64,000 bases of DNA from contig NZ_CP059215.1 of assembly GCF_014252295.1 (NCBI RefSeq), positions 451,681 through 515,680 on the forward strand, given 5' to 3'. This document shows, one piece after another, positions 41,163 to 50,320 of this stretch (positions are counted from its first letter, which is position 1; each line of letters starts with the position of its first letter). The stretch is from Blattabacterium cuenoti (GTDB taxonomy: Bacteria; Bacteroidota; Bacteroidia; Flavobacteriales; Blattabacteriaceae). Made by a program: the position numbers and the translations under genes. The notes under the pieces are model-generated. The model had not been told where the DNA came from. It was given only the letters and a program-made list of their open reading frames with translations, and searched no databases.

Positions 41163-42209
41163 ATGATTCAAACTTTTGATAAAATAGGCTATTTTCTGAG
41201 AATTTTCAAAAAATTTTACACAAACGAAAAATATATTCCTAAACATTATAGGAATCTTTTCTTTGAATTGAAAAAAATTATACAAAAAATTACTATCCAA
41301 AATAGCTGGTTCAGAGAAAAAGATTTATTGATAACTATTGATCAATGGGGAAGAAATCTAAAAAAAGAAAAATTAGAATCTTGGGTTAATAAATATTATT
41401 TAAATAGGAAAAGAAAACAAAAAAAAATTCTTGTTATTATGCCTGGAAACATTCCAATAGTAGGATTTCATGATTTTTTATGCGTTCTATTGTCAGGATA
41501 TCATATCATAATTAAATTATCTGAAGAAGACAATTTGTTACTTCCTTTTTTATGCAAAATATTAGAATATAAAAAACCTATATTAAAACATAAAATAAAA
41601 TTTACAAATGATATTTTTCATGAAAAATTTGATTATGTTATAGCTAGTGGAAATAATAACACATCTCGTTATTTTGAATATTATTTTAGAAAAAAACCCC
41701 TATTGCTTAGAAAAAGCAAAACTTCCATTGCAATATTACAAGGAAATGAAAATGAAAAAGAATTAATTAATCTAAATAAAGATATGCTTACTCATTCCGG
41801 AAAAGGATGTAGAAATGTAGGGAAAATATATGTTCCATATAATTACGATCTAAATTTGATTTTAAAACAATCATTTATATCTGAATATGTAACAAAAAAT
41901 TATAAATATATCGACAATTATAAATATTGTCTTTCTATTTATACTATGAACAGAATAGTTGTTCAAAAAAATCATTTTCTTATTCTTAAAGAAGAAAATG
42001 ATTTTTTTAGCCCAATATCTGTTGTTTATTATGAATTTTATGATGATTTAAATCATTTAAGAAAAATCATTACAAATAACAATCAATATATTCAATGTAT
42101 AGTATCCAAGAATTTTTTGAAAAAAGAAATTTGTTTTGGAGACACGCAATATCCAGAATTAGAAGATTATGCAGATGGAATTGACACAATGTTGTTTCTA
42201 AATGAATAA
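41163..42209 (+). CDS. acyl-CoA reductase, LuxC-like
   Basis: 348 residues. Weak but recognisable LuxC/aldehyde-dehydrogenase-like fold: IMPGNIPIVGFHDFLCVLLSG (nucleotide-binding region, about 92-112), KLSEEDNLLLP, and GKGCRNVGKIYVP, whose Cys (about 216) is the likely acyl-thioester nucleophile. LuxC enzymes reduce acyl-CoA to aldehydes with NADPH. No lux genes are present, and homologues in Bacteroidota usually sit beside this ferredoxin gene. The natural substrate is unknown. Highly Lys/Ile/Asn-rich, as expected from base composition. Confidence 0.8.
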   Translation: MIQTFDKIGYFLRIFKKFYTNEKYIPKHYRNLFFELKKIIQKITIQNSWFREKDLLITIDQWGRNLKKEKLESWVNKYYLNRKRKQKKILVIMPGNIPIVGFHDFLCVLLSGYHIIIKLSEEDNLLLPFLCKILEYKKPILKHKIKFTNDIFHEKFDYVIASGNNNTSRYFEYYFRKKPLLLRKSKTSIAILQGNENEKELINLNKDMLTHSGKGCRNVGKIYVPYNYDLNLILKQSFISEYVTKNYKYIDNYKYCLSIYTMNRIVVQKNHFLILKEENDFFSPISVVYYEFYDDLNHLRKIITNNNQYIQCIVSKNFLKKEICFGDTQYPELEDYADGIDTMLFLNE

Positions 42210-42228
42210 TTTTGAAATTCAAATTTTG

Positions 42229-43254
42229 TCAAAAAATCTTGATACAAAGTTTATCATTTCCAATATTTATTTTTTGGAATAGATTTCCACCTATTTTAGG
42301 AGCTTTAAGTCCATTTTTTAATGTCTTTTCACATATAAAAATTCTACATTCATCCCATATATTTTCCTTTATAAAACTTTCTAATGTTTCTTTACCTCCT
42401 TCCACTATTAAAGATAATATATTTCTTTTATACAAGAAATTCAATATATGATTGATTATTTTTTTATCAAAAGAAATTTGAATATATTCAGTATTCTTTT
42501 GAGTCTTATTTTTTTTTTCTGTAAAAATAATGGTTTTTTGTGAACCGTCTAAAATAAAAGAAGAAGTAGATATTCTTAATTCTTTATCAAGAAAAATTCT
42601 AATAGGATTAGAACCAAACCATTCTCTAACATTTAATTTTGGATTATCATTTAATACCGTTTTTCTTCCTACTAAAATACTATCTTCTTCAGATCTCCAT
42701 TTATGATTCAATTGTTTAGCATATATTCCACTTATAAAAGATTCTTTTTTATTGTTAGAATCTATAAATCCATCATGGCTTTGAGCCCATTTTAATATAA
42801 TATAAGGACGATTCTTTTCATGAAAAGTAAAAAAACGTTTGTTTAAAATACGACATTGATTTTTTAAAACATTTTCTATAACCTCTATTCCAATTTCTTT
42901 TAATTTTTGTACTCCTAATCCTCTAACCTTATCACAAGGATCCTTTATTCCTATTACTACTCTTGGTATATTATTTTTAATTATCAAGTCAACACAAGGA
43001 GAAGTCCTTCCAAAATGAACACATGGTTCTAATGTGACATAAAGAGTTGAATCCAAAAATAAGTCTTTATCTTGTACTCTATTGATAGCATTTACTTCTG
43101 CATGATTAATCCCTTTCTTATAATGCCATCCCTCTGAAATTATAAATCCATTTCTTTCTATTACACAACCAACCATAGGATTAGGAGATGTCATTCCTAA
43201 GCCATTTTTAGCCAATTGAATAGCTCTTTTCATAAAAATTTCTTTAAATTTCAT
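42229..43254 (-). CDS. ribD: bifunctional riboflavin deaminase-reductase
   Basis: 341 residues. The N-terminal cytidine-deaminase-like domain has zinc ligands HAEVNAI and LEPCVHFGRTSPC, and the C-terminal reductase domain has LKWAQSHDGFID, SILVGRKTVLNDNPKLNVR and LIVEGGKETLESFI. Performs two steps from the GTP-derived pyrimidine towards riboflavin. I start at ATG 43254 (MKFKEIFMKRAIQLAKNG), which matches the family and overlaps the aroE end by 11 bp. The upstream extension from 43317 reads through aroE in another frame and is unlikely. Confidence 0.94.
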   Translation of the reverse strand: MKFKEIFMKRAIQLAKNGLGMTSPNPMVGCVIERNGFIISEGWHYKKGINHAEVNAINRVQDKDLFLDSTLYVTLEPCVHFGRTSPCVDLIIKNNIPRVVIGIKDPCDKVRGLGVQKLKEIGIEVIENVLKNQCRILNKRFFTFHEKNRPYIILKWAQSHDGFIDSNNKKESFISGIYAKQLNHKWRSEEDSILVGRKTVLNDNPKLNVREWFGSNPIRIFLDKELRISTSSFILDGSQKTIIFTEKKNKTQKNTEYIQISFDKKIINHILNFLYKRNILSLIVEGGKETLESFIKENIWDECRIFICEKTLKNGLKAPKIGGNLFQKINIGNDKLCIKIF

Positions 43255-44020
43255 CAGTTTTTGTATTCCATATTTTCCAAGATTCTTCCGCTTGAAGATA
43301 CAACATCTCCAATCCATTCTTAATAATGGCTCCTTTCTCTTCTGCTTTTTTCAAAAATAAAGTCTTATTTGGATTATAAACTAAATCATAGAAATAGTGA
43401 TCTGAAGATACGTATTGATAAGGTAAAGGAGGACACAAATTAATATCCGGATATGTACCTAGAGGAGTGCAATTTATAACAACTTTATAAGTTTTTAACA
43501 AATCTTTGTTTAGATCTTCATAAATTAAAAATTTCTTTTTTCTAGTTCTGGAAACGTATTGATATGGAATCTGTAATTTATTTAAAACAAACGAAATCGC
43601 TTTAGATCCTCCTCCAGTCCCTAAAATTAATGCTTTGAAGTTTTTTTTGTGAAAAAACTTTTCAATATCCTTTTTAAAGGATAACTCAAACCCTAAAATA
43701 TCTGTGTTATATCCAATTTTACGTCTATTTCGAGTAATTTTCACAACATTAACCGATCCTATAGATTTTGCTTCTGGAGAAATTTCGTCTAAAAAACGAA
43801 TAATACTTTCTTTATAAGGTATAGTAACGTTACATCCCTTTAGACAAGTATTCTGAAATATTAATAATACATTTTCGATTTTTGGTATATCAAAAATTTT
43901 GTAATCTGAATAAAGAATAGATTCTTTTTTAAACTTTTTCAAAAAAAAATTTCTTGAAAAAGAATATCCGATACTTTTTCCGATTAATCCAAAAAGAAAT
44001 TTATAATTTTTTATCTTCAT
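43244..44020 (-). CDS. aroE: shikimate dehydrogenase
   Basis: About 258 residues. GLIGKSIGYSFSRNFF at the N-terminus, NVTIPYKESI with the catalytic Lys (about residue 67), the NADPH-binding GTGGGSKAISFVL (about 130) and NGLEMLYLQAEESWKIW at the end. Reduces 3-dehydroshikimate in aromatic amino acid synthesis, a pathway expected in a nutritional symbiont. ATG 44020 preferred; ATG 44035 is also in frame. Its last 11 bp overlap the ribD start, so the two are probably translated together. Confidence 0.93.
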   Translation of the reverse strand: MKIKNYKFLFGLIGKSIGYSFSRNFFLKKFKKESILYSDYKIFDIPKIENVLLIFQNTCLKGCNVTIPYKESIIRFLDEISPEAKSIGSVNVVKITRNRRKIGYNTDILGFELSFKKDIEKFFHKKNFKALILGTGGGSKAISFVLNKLQIPYQYVSRTRKKKFLIYEDLNKDLLKTYKVVINCTPLGTYPDINLCPPLPYQYVSSDHYFYDLVYNPNKTLFLKKAEEKGAIIKNGLEMLYLQAEESWKIWNTKTDEI

Positions 44021-44073
44021 AACATAATAATACATAATAATGTTATAGATACGAAAGTAAAATGGTATAAAAC

Positions 44074-44271
44074 TTATTCTTCTTTTTTTAGTTTCATGCG
44101 CTCTCTATACTTTGCTCTTAATATCTCATTCCTTCTTCCTTCAGAAGGTTTTATATATTGCTGTTTTTCTCTAAATTCTTTTAAAACACGGGTTTTATCA
44201 AATTTTTTTTTACACTTTTTTAAAGCTTTATCAATCGATTCTCCTTCTCTAACTGTAGTAATTAAAACCAT
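44074..44271 (-). CDS. rpsU: 30S ribosomal protein S21 (bS21)
   Basis: 65 residues: REGESIDKALKKCKKKFDKT followed by a basic helix-rich tail. In Bacteroidia, S21 helps hide the 3' end of 16S rRNA, which explains why most mRNAs there lack Shine-Dalgarno sequences, while rpsU itself often keeps a strong one for autoregulation. Here the 20 bases before the ATG contain no purine-rich AGGAGG-like motif but a short (GTTA)3-type repeat. It lies 42 bp after tRNA-Val(GAC) and probably shares its transcript. Confidence 0.95.
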   Translation of the reverse strand: MVLITTVREGESIDKALKKCKKKFDKTRVLKEFREKQQYIKPSEGRRNEILRAKYRERMKLKKEE

Positions 44272-44313
44272 AAAACTAACTAACTATTTATTTGATATAA
44301 TAATTTAATTTTG

Positions 44314-44388
44314 TGGACACTATCGGATTTGAACCGATGTCCTCTACTCTGTCAAAGTAGCGCTCTAAACCTACTGAGCTAAATGTCC
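44314..44388 (-). tRNA. tRNA-Val(GAC)
   Basis: The minus strand shows acceptor GGACATT with AGTGTCC, anticodon GAC in CTACTTTGACAGAGTAG, T-loop TTCAAAT, discriminator A, and no full CCA. It is the first gene of a likely tRNA-rpsU transcript and the second valine tRNA of the window. Confidence 0.95.
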
Positions 44389-44400
44389 TTTTAAAATCAA

Positions 44401-44408
44401 CAAAATTA
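44401..44408 (-). promoter_or_regulatory. -7 promoter element of tRNA-Val(GAC)-rpsU
   Basis: The minus strand reads TAATTTTG, a TAnnTTTG match 12 bp before the tRNA 5' end, the right distance for a start just upstream of the tRNA. The -33 position is not TTTG. The 62-bp gap shared with recG holds no other clear signal. Confidence 0.5.
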
Positions 44409-44450
44409 AGTATTTTTTAAAAATATAACGGATCCACAATTTAAATAAAT

Positions 44451-46523
44451 ATGTCCTGTAATATTTTTCAAAAATCTATAGAACATTTAAAAGGATTAAG
44501 TTTAAAAAAAGCTCATTTATTTAATACAGAATTAAAAATTAACACATACGAAGATTTATTATTTTTTTATCCAAAAGGATATATACATTTATCTACATTA
44601 AAAAAAATATCAGAATTATCAATTACAACAATTAACAATAATAATTTGGTTCAAATATTAGGAATAATAACTAATATAAAAGAAATAAATTATAAAAAAG
44701 GAAAGATATGGATAGCACGTTTAGAAGATAAAACAGGTTTTATTGAATTAGTATGGTTTAAAAAAACGAGTTTCTTAAAAAATTTAAGAAAAAACATAAC
44801 CATAGTAGTTTCCGGAAAAATTAAGTGTTTTCAAAAAAAGATTCAGATCGTTCATCCAAACATACAATACTCGCAATATTCGGAAAAGAACGATTCAATA
44901 TATCCTGTATATTCTATTCCTAATAATTTAAAAAAAAAAGGAATTAATAATTCTTTTATGATTAATTTATTAAAAAATCTTATAGAAGAATCAAAAAATC
45001 ACATAGAAGAATTCTTTTTTCAAAAATATCTTATAAAAAAATTAATGTCAAGAAAAAAGGCATTGATTCAAATTCATTTTCCAGAATCTTTAGAAAACTT
45101 ATTTCAAGCTCAATATTCTCTAAAATTCGAAGAATTGTTTTTATTAAAGTTATTTTTTCTATCAAAAAGAAAAGTAGAACATAGTCGTCCATTCCCAATA
45201 ATTGGAAAAAATTTTCATAATTTTTATAAAAATATTTTGCCTTTTACTCTAACAGAAGAACAAAAAAAGGTATTAAAAGAAATATGGAATGATTTAAAAA
45301 AACCTATTCAAATGAATAGATTATTACAAGGAGAAGTAGGATGTGGTAAAACTATAATAGCTATATTATCAATGCTTATTGCTTTAGATAACGGATTTCA
45401 ATCCTGTTTAATGGCTCCTACTGAAGTTTTAGCTATACAACATTATTCTTCTATAAAAAAAATGTTTGCAACAATTGGAATTAAAATAGCCTTATTAACA
45501 AGTTCCACTTCTGATTCTGTACGAAAATATCTATATAATGAAATATTCTTAGGAAAAATTTCCATTTTAATAGGTACACATGCTTTGATTCAAGAAAAAG
45601 TTCAATTTAAAAATTTAGGATTAGCTATTATAGATGAAGAACAACGATTTGGAGTGGAACAAAGAGCTAAAATTTGGAAAAAAGAAGAAAACTTTCCTCA
45701 TATTTTAATCATGACAGCAACACCTATTCCTAGAACATTGGCCAAAATTATTTATCATGATTTAAATATTTCCATTATCAAAGAATCTCCATTAGGAAGA
45801 AAACCTGTCAAAACAATCCATTTTTTCAATAAAAATAGAGATAAAGCTTTTGAAATAGTAAAAAAACAAATTTCAAAGGGTAGGCAGATATACATTATAT
45901 ATCCTACTATTAATACTTCTTTCAAAGAAAGAAATTTAATGAAAGGATATAATGAAATTAAAGAAAAATTTAAAAATTTGGAAAATAAAATTGGAATACT
46001 ACATGGAAAAATGAATTTTCAAGAAAAAAATATACAAATGGAACAATTTTTACATGGAGAAACTAAAATTTTGATAGCAACTACTGTTGTAGAAGTTGGT
46101 GTTAATGTACCTAATGCATCAGTTATTTTAATAGAAAATGCAGATTTTTTTGGATTATCTCAATTGCATCAATTAAGAGGAAGAGTAGGAAGAGGAATTC
46201 ATCAAAGTTATTGTATCCTTATTACTGATTCCAAAATCAGTGTAGAAGGTTTTTTTAGAATTAAAAAAATGTGTGAAACAAATGAAGGTTTAGAAATAGC
46301 AAAGGAAGATCTAAAATTGCGTGGAGGAGGAGATTTAATAGGAACTAAACAAAGCGGAAAAAATTATTTACGTATCGTAAATATTGTAAAAGACTATAAA
46401 TTAATAAAAGATGTTTTCCCAATTGTTAAAATTTTTTTGGAAAAAAATCCTAATTTTTTAAAGCAAAAAAAATTTCTTTACCATAAATATTATAATAATT
46501 ACAAAAAAAAATTCAAAAAATAA
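44451..46523 (+). CDS. recG: ATP-dependent DNA helicase RecG
   Basis: 690 residues. An N-terminal wedge/OB domain (IARLEDKTGFIELVWF, about residue 92), Walker A LLQGEVGCGKTI (about 290), the DEEQRFGVEQR box (about 400), MTATPIPRTLA and the C-terminal helicase motif VI QLRGRVGRGIHQSYC. Remodels stalled replication forks and branches. Followed after 8 bp by the UvrD-like helicase, so both are probably on one transcript. Confidence 0.97.
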   Translation: MSCNIFQKSIEHLKGLSLKKAHLFNTELKINTYEDLLFFYPKGYIHLSTLKKISELSITTINNNNLVQILGIITNIKEINYKKGKIWIARLEDKTGFIELVWFKKTSFLKNLRKNITIVVSGKIKCFQKKIQIVHPNIQYSQYSEKNDSIYPVYSIPNNLKKKGINNSFMINLLKNLIEESKNHIEEFFFQKYLIKKLMSRKKALIQIHFPESLENLFQAQYSLKFEELFLLKLFFLSKRKVEHSRPFPIIGKNFHNFYKNILPFTLTEEQKKVLKEIWNDLKKPIQMNRLLQGEVGCGKTIIAILSMLIALDNGFQSCLMAPTEVLAIQHYSSIKKMFATIGIKIALLTSSTSDSVRKYLYNEIFLGKISILIGTHALIQEKVQFKNLGLAIIDEEQRFGVEQRAKIWKKEENFPHILIMTATPIPRTLAKIIYHDLNISIIKESPLGRKPVKTIHFFNKNRDKAFEIVKKQISKGRQIYIIYPTINTSFKERNLMKGYNEIKEKFKNLENKIGILHGKMNFQEKNIQMEQFLHGETKILIATTVVEVGVNVPNASVILIENADFFGLSQLHQLRGRVGRGIHQSYCILITDSKISVEGFFRIKKMCETNEGLEIAKEDLKLRGGGDLIGTKQSGKNYLRIVNIVKDYKLIKDVFPIVKIFLEKNPNFLKQKKFLYHKYYNNYKKKFKK

Positions 46524-46531
46524 TAGTATTT

Positions 46532-48661
46532 ATGTCTTTGAATAGTTCTCAAAAGAAAATTATAGAAACTATCAATGGTCCTATTCTTGTTCTTGCAGGA
46601 GCAGGTTCTGGAAAAACTCGTGTTATTACATATCGTATTGTTCATATGGTTAAAAATATAGGAATTAATCCTTCTAATATTTTAGCTTTAACTTTCACTA
46701 AAAAAGCTGCTAAAGAAATGAAGCATAGGATTTATAATATGATGGATAAAAATCATATTGATGATATGACATTGGGTACTTTTCATTCTATATTTTCTCT
46801 TATTTTAAGAAAGGAATCTCATTTATTAGGATATAAACCAAATTATACTATTTATGATCAAAAAGATTCAGAAAATGTAATAAAAAGAATACTAGAGGAT
46901 GTTGATCTCGATATAGATAGATCTTTAACTCCTAAAAAAATAAGAAAAATAATATCTGAATATAAAAATAATTTATATATAAAAAATAATAGAGATTCAA
47001 AATATATATCCAAAATATACAAATTTTATATTCAGCGATGCCTTCAATCAGGAGCATTAGATTTTGATGATATTTTACTGCATACTAATCATTTGTTTTC
47101 TAATTTCCCAAACATTTTGGAAAAATACCAAAACAAATTTAAATACATATTAATAGACGAATATCAGGATACTAATTTATCTCAAAAAACAATTATAAAA
47201 AGTTTATCTTCTAAATATAAGAATCTTTTCGTGGTAGGAGATGATGCTCAAAGTATTTATGCTTTTCGAGGTGCAAATATTTCTAATATTTTAAATTTTC
47301 ATATTGATTATAAAAATGCTAAAGTATTTCGTCTTGAGCAAAATTATCGTTCTACTCTTCACATCGTTCAAGCGTCCAATAATATTATTTCTTTTAACAA
47401 AAATCAAATTTTAAAAAAAATATGGACTAACAATGAAAAAGGAGAAAAAGTTAGAATATATTGCGCAAATTCAGAAAAAGAAGAAGCACAATATATTGCT
47501 TCTTCCATTTCTTCAATAAGAAAGAAAACAAAATATTCTTATGAAGATTTTGCTATTCTTTACAGAGCAAACGTTCAATCAAACATTATCGAATATGCAC
47601 TGAAAGAAAAAAATATACCTTACAAAATATATGGATCCATTTCATTTGAAAAGAGAAAAGAAATTAGAGATTTATTAGCTTATTTAAAAGTTATTATTAA
47701 TTCGAATGATGAAGAATCTTTATTACGTATTCTTAAAAAAAGAAATAAAAATATAATAAGAGATATATTAGATTTATCTAAAAAAATAAAAGTTACAATT
47801 TACAATATAATCAAAGACATAGAGAATTATCAACATTTGTTGAGTATAAATAAAAAAACAAAAAATAAACTTAAAAAATTAATTCTTGTAATAGAAAATA
47901 TCCGTTTAAAAATAACAGAAAAAGATGCATTTTCAATAGCAAAAGATGTAGTATTTCTACTGTTGGAAGAAAATTCTAAAAATTACAGATATGAACATTT
48001 TTTGTCTATACTTAATAATATATCTTATTACGTTAACGAACAAAAAAAATTGAGAAATGATGGAGATATTAGTTTATCTGGATTTTTGCAATACTTTTAT
48101 TTGGAAATTGATGAAAATATAAATCATGATAAAAATGATAAAAATAAAGTTTCATTGATGACAATTCATTTATCTAAAGGATTAGAATTTCCTATTGTTT
48201 TTATTGCAGGATTAGAAGAAAATTTGTTTCCTTCCAAATCTAGTTTAAATAATCAATTTAAAATAGAAGAAGAACGTCGTTTGTTCTACGTTGCATTAAC
48301 TAGAGCTCAAAAAAAAGCTGTATTAACTTATGCAAAATCCAGATTTTTATGGGGAGAAAGAAAAAAGAACATTCCAAGTCGTTTTATTAATGAATTAGAC
48401 CATAATTTTATTTATGTAGAAAATAAAAATTCTACATATTTAGAAAAAAATAAACTAAGTATTAGTACTGTAGTAAATAATAACTCTTATGAAGAGAGAG
48501 ATTTTAAAATAGGAGTAAAAGTTTTTCATAAAAATTTTGGAAGTGGACTCATTATAGATTTAGAGAATGAAAATAAAGTGGCTATAATTCGATTTATAAA
48601 ATCAGGAAAAAAAAGAATACTACTCAAATTTGCATTAGAGAAGCTTTTTATTTATTCATAG
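46532..48661 (+). CDS. UvrD/PcrA-type ATP-dependent DNA helicase
   Basis: 709 residues of superfamily 1A. Walker A LVLAGAGSGKTRVITYRI (about 20), GTFHSIFS, Walker B ILIDEYQDTNLSQ (about 208), FVVGDDAQSIYAFRGAN, LEQNYRSTLHI, MTIHLSKGLEFPIVFIAGL and RLFYVALTRAQ. It keeps the C-terminal extension (VFHKNFGSGLIIDLE) typical of PcrA, which contacts RNA polymerase. Acts in nucleotide excision repair and in clearing replication blocks. Only one of UvrD, PcrA or Rep is seen, so it may serve all these roles. Confidence 0.94.
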   Translation: MSLNSSQKKIIETINGPILVLAGAGSGKTRVITYRIVHMVKNIGINPSNILALTFTKKAAKEMKHRIYNMMDKNHIDDMTLGTFHSIFSLILRKESHLLGYKPNYTIYDQKDSENVIKRILEDVDLDIDRSLTPKKIRKIISEYKNNLYIKNNRDSKYISKIYKFYIQRCLQSGALDFDDILLHTNHLFSNFPNILEKYQNKFKYILIDEYQDTNLSQKTIIKSLSSKYKNLFVVGDDAQSIYAFRGANISNILNFHIDYKNAKVFRLEQNYRSTLHIVQASNNIISFNKNQILKKIWTNNEKGEKVRIYCANSEKEEAQYIASSISSIRKKTKYSYEDFAILYRANVQSNIIEYALKEKNIPYKIYGSISFEKRKEIRDLLAYLKVIINSNDEESLLRILKKRNKNIIRDILDLSKKIKVTIYNIIKDIENYQHLLSINKKTKNKLKKLILVIENIRLKITEKDAFSIAKDVVFLLLEENSKNYRYEHFLSILNNISYYVNEQKKLRNDGDISLSGFLQYFYLEIDENINHDKNDKNKVSLMTIHLSKGLEFPIVFIAGLEENLFPSKSSLNNQFKIEEERRLFYVALTRAQKKAVLTYAKSRFLWGERKKNIPSRFINELDHNFIYVENKNSTYLEKNKLSISTVVNNNSYEERDFKIGVKVFHKNFGSGLIIDLENENKVAIIRFIKSGKKRILLKFALEKLFIYS

Positions 48662-48667
48662 ATTTAT

Positions 48668-48681
48668 ATTATGGATTATGG
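48668..48681 (+). repeat. 7-bp tandem duplication at the cation transporter start
   Basis: ATTATGG occurs at 48668-48674 and 48675-48681. The second copy holds the real ATG (48678). The first holds an out-of-frame ATG (48671) that opens a four-residue ORF (MDYG) ending just past the real start. Confidence 0.95.
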
Positions 48682-49661
48682 ATGATTTAAAGAAAATTAG
48701 AATAAATCTTTTCCTGCAGAAAATTATTTGTTTTGTGGCTGTTATTTTCTTTTTTATTAAATTAATCATTTGGCGTATAACTTCTTCGCTTTCCATATTT
48801 AGCGACGCAATGGAAAGTTTAATCAATATAATAAGTGGATTTATGGGATTATGTAGTCTTTATATATCCTCTTTACCTAAAGATCAAAATCATCCATATG
48901 GTCATGGTAAAATAGAATTCGTATCAACGGCAATAGAAGGGATTTTAATTTTTATTGTAGGAATAACTATTGTTATAAACACTTTGATACGTGTTAAAGA
49001 TCATATGCATGGATTTTTTTTATCGAGATTAGATTATGGAGTAGTTTTAATGTCTTTTACTGCTATTATTAACTATTTATTAGGTTTTTTAGCTTGTAAA
49101 ATAGGGCATAAAAATGGAGCCTTAACATTAGTAGCCAGCGGGAAACATCTTAAAATTGATACCTATTCCACTTTTGGAATTATTGTAGGATTAATTTTAT
49201 TAAATATTACGAAATGTATATGGATAGATCCTATTATTTCTATTATTTTTTCATCAGTAATTTTATATACTGGATCAAAATTATTAAGAAATGCTGCTGC
49301 AGGAATTATGGATGAATCTGATAAAAAACTTGTGAAAAAGTTGTCTTTATGTCTCAACGAAAAAAGAGATATTCATTGGATAGATCTTCATCATTTAAAA
49401 ATTATTAAATACGGTAGCGCTTTGCATGTTGATTGTCATTTGACTGTTCCATGGTTTTTCAATATAAAAGAGGCAAATCAAGAAGTCAAGAAATTAACTC
49501 AATTAACTAAAAATGAATTTGGATCTAAAGTTGAATTATCTGTTCATGTTGAAGCTTGTACTGATAATCATTGCATGTTTTGTTCGAATCATTCATGTCA
49601 AGTAAGAGAAAATTTTTTTCAAAAAAAAATTCTTTGGACTTTAGATAAAATATCTAAATAA
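48678..49661 (+). CDS. cation diffusion facilitator (FieF/CzcD family)
   Basis: 327 residues. Six membrane segments in the first two thirds, with the metal-site motifs FSDAMESLINI (segment 2, about residue 43) and HPYGHGKIEF (about 71). A C-terminal cytoplasmic metal-sensing domain (about 210-295) with a His/Cys-rich end, HVEACTDNHCMFCSNHSC. Probably exports Zn, Fe or similar divalent metal in exchange for protons. The His/Cys cluster at the end is more marked than in many homologues. The exact metal is unknown. Confidence 0.9.
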   Translation: MDDLKKIRINLFLQKIICFVAVIFFFIKLIIWRITSSLSIFSDAMESLINIISGFMGLCSLYISSLPKDQNHPYGHGKIEFVSTAIEGILIFIVGITIVINTLIRVKDHMHGFFLSRLDYGVVLMSFTAIINYLLGFLACKIGHKNGALTLVASGKHLKIDTYSTFGIIVGLILLNITKCIWIDPIISIIFSSVILYTGSKLLRNAAAGIMDESDKKLVKKLSLCLNEKRDIHWIDLHHLKIIKYGSALHVDCHLTVPWFFNIKEANQEVKKLTQLTKNEFGSKVELSVHVEACTDNHCMFCSNHSCQVRENFFQKKILWTLDKISK

Positions 49662-49682
49662 AGAATAAATAAAAAAACAGTT

Positions 49683-50285
49683 ATGGAATATAATACTAAT
49701 CGTTTCAAATTGATTATCCCAGAATATGGCAGAAACATTCATAAAATGATAGATTATGCAATGAAAATAAAAAATAGGGAAAAAAGAAATCGTTGTGCAT
49801 GGAGTATTCTAAAACTAATGACAGATTCTACTCGTACTAGATTCAATAAATCGATTCCTTATTTTCAACATAAATTATGGAATCAATTATTAATTATGTC
49901 CAATTACCAATTGGATATAGATCATCCTTTTCTTAAAAAAAACCCAGAAAAAACAAAAATTATATCTTATAAAAAAGCAGTATATCCTGAATATTTAACT
50001 GATTTTAGGTACTATGGAAAAATAATTAGGAACATGATACATGCAGTAATAGATTGTAAAAATAGACAAAAAAAAGAAGGATTATTTTATGCAATAGCCA
50101 ATACAATGAAGAAAAATTATTTAAGATGGAATAAAAATATGGTAGAAGATGATATAATTTTTAAAGATTTAAAAGAACTTTCAAAAGGAAAAATATGTTT
50201 AATAAATACAGATCCACTGTTGCAGTGTTCTCATATTTTGAGATCTAAAAGAAAAAAAACATTCAAAAAACAAAAAGTTATATAA
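49683..50285 (+). CDS. DUF4290 domain protein
   Basis: 200 residues. A Bacteroidota-restricted family of unknown function, recognised by NRFKLIIPEYGRNIHKMIDY and the DHPFLKK region. Mostly helical, charged, no membrane segment or signal peptide. It stands directly upstream of murA, the usual place for this family, so a link with cell-wall synthesis or with expression of murA is often suspected but not shown. Its stop codon lies in the first copy of a 16-bp imperfect direct repeat whose second copy holds the murA start. Confidence 0.85.
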   Translation: MEYNTNRFKLIIPEYGRNIHKMIDYAMKIKNREKRNRCAWSILKLMTDSTRTRFNKSIPYFQHKLWNQLLIMSNYQLDIDHPFLKKNPEKTKIISYKKAVYPEYLTDFRYYGKIIRNMIHAVIDCKNRQKKEGLFYAIANTMKKNYLRWNKNMVEDDIIFKDLKELSKGKICLINTDPLLQCSHILRSKRKKTFKKQKVI

Positions 50286-50320
50286 TAATAGGAACTAAAG
50301 TTATTATAATAATGGGAACT
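50281..50320 (+). repeat. 16-bp direct repeat (one mismatch) across the DUF4290-murA junction
   Basis: TATAATAATAGGAACT at 50281-50296 and TATAATAATGGGAACT at 50305-50320, repeated with a 24-bp period. The first copy contains the DUF4290 stop codon, the second the murA ATG (50312). The single difference (A to G) creates the start codon in the second copy. Confidence 0.93.
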
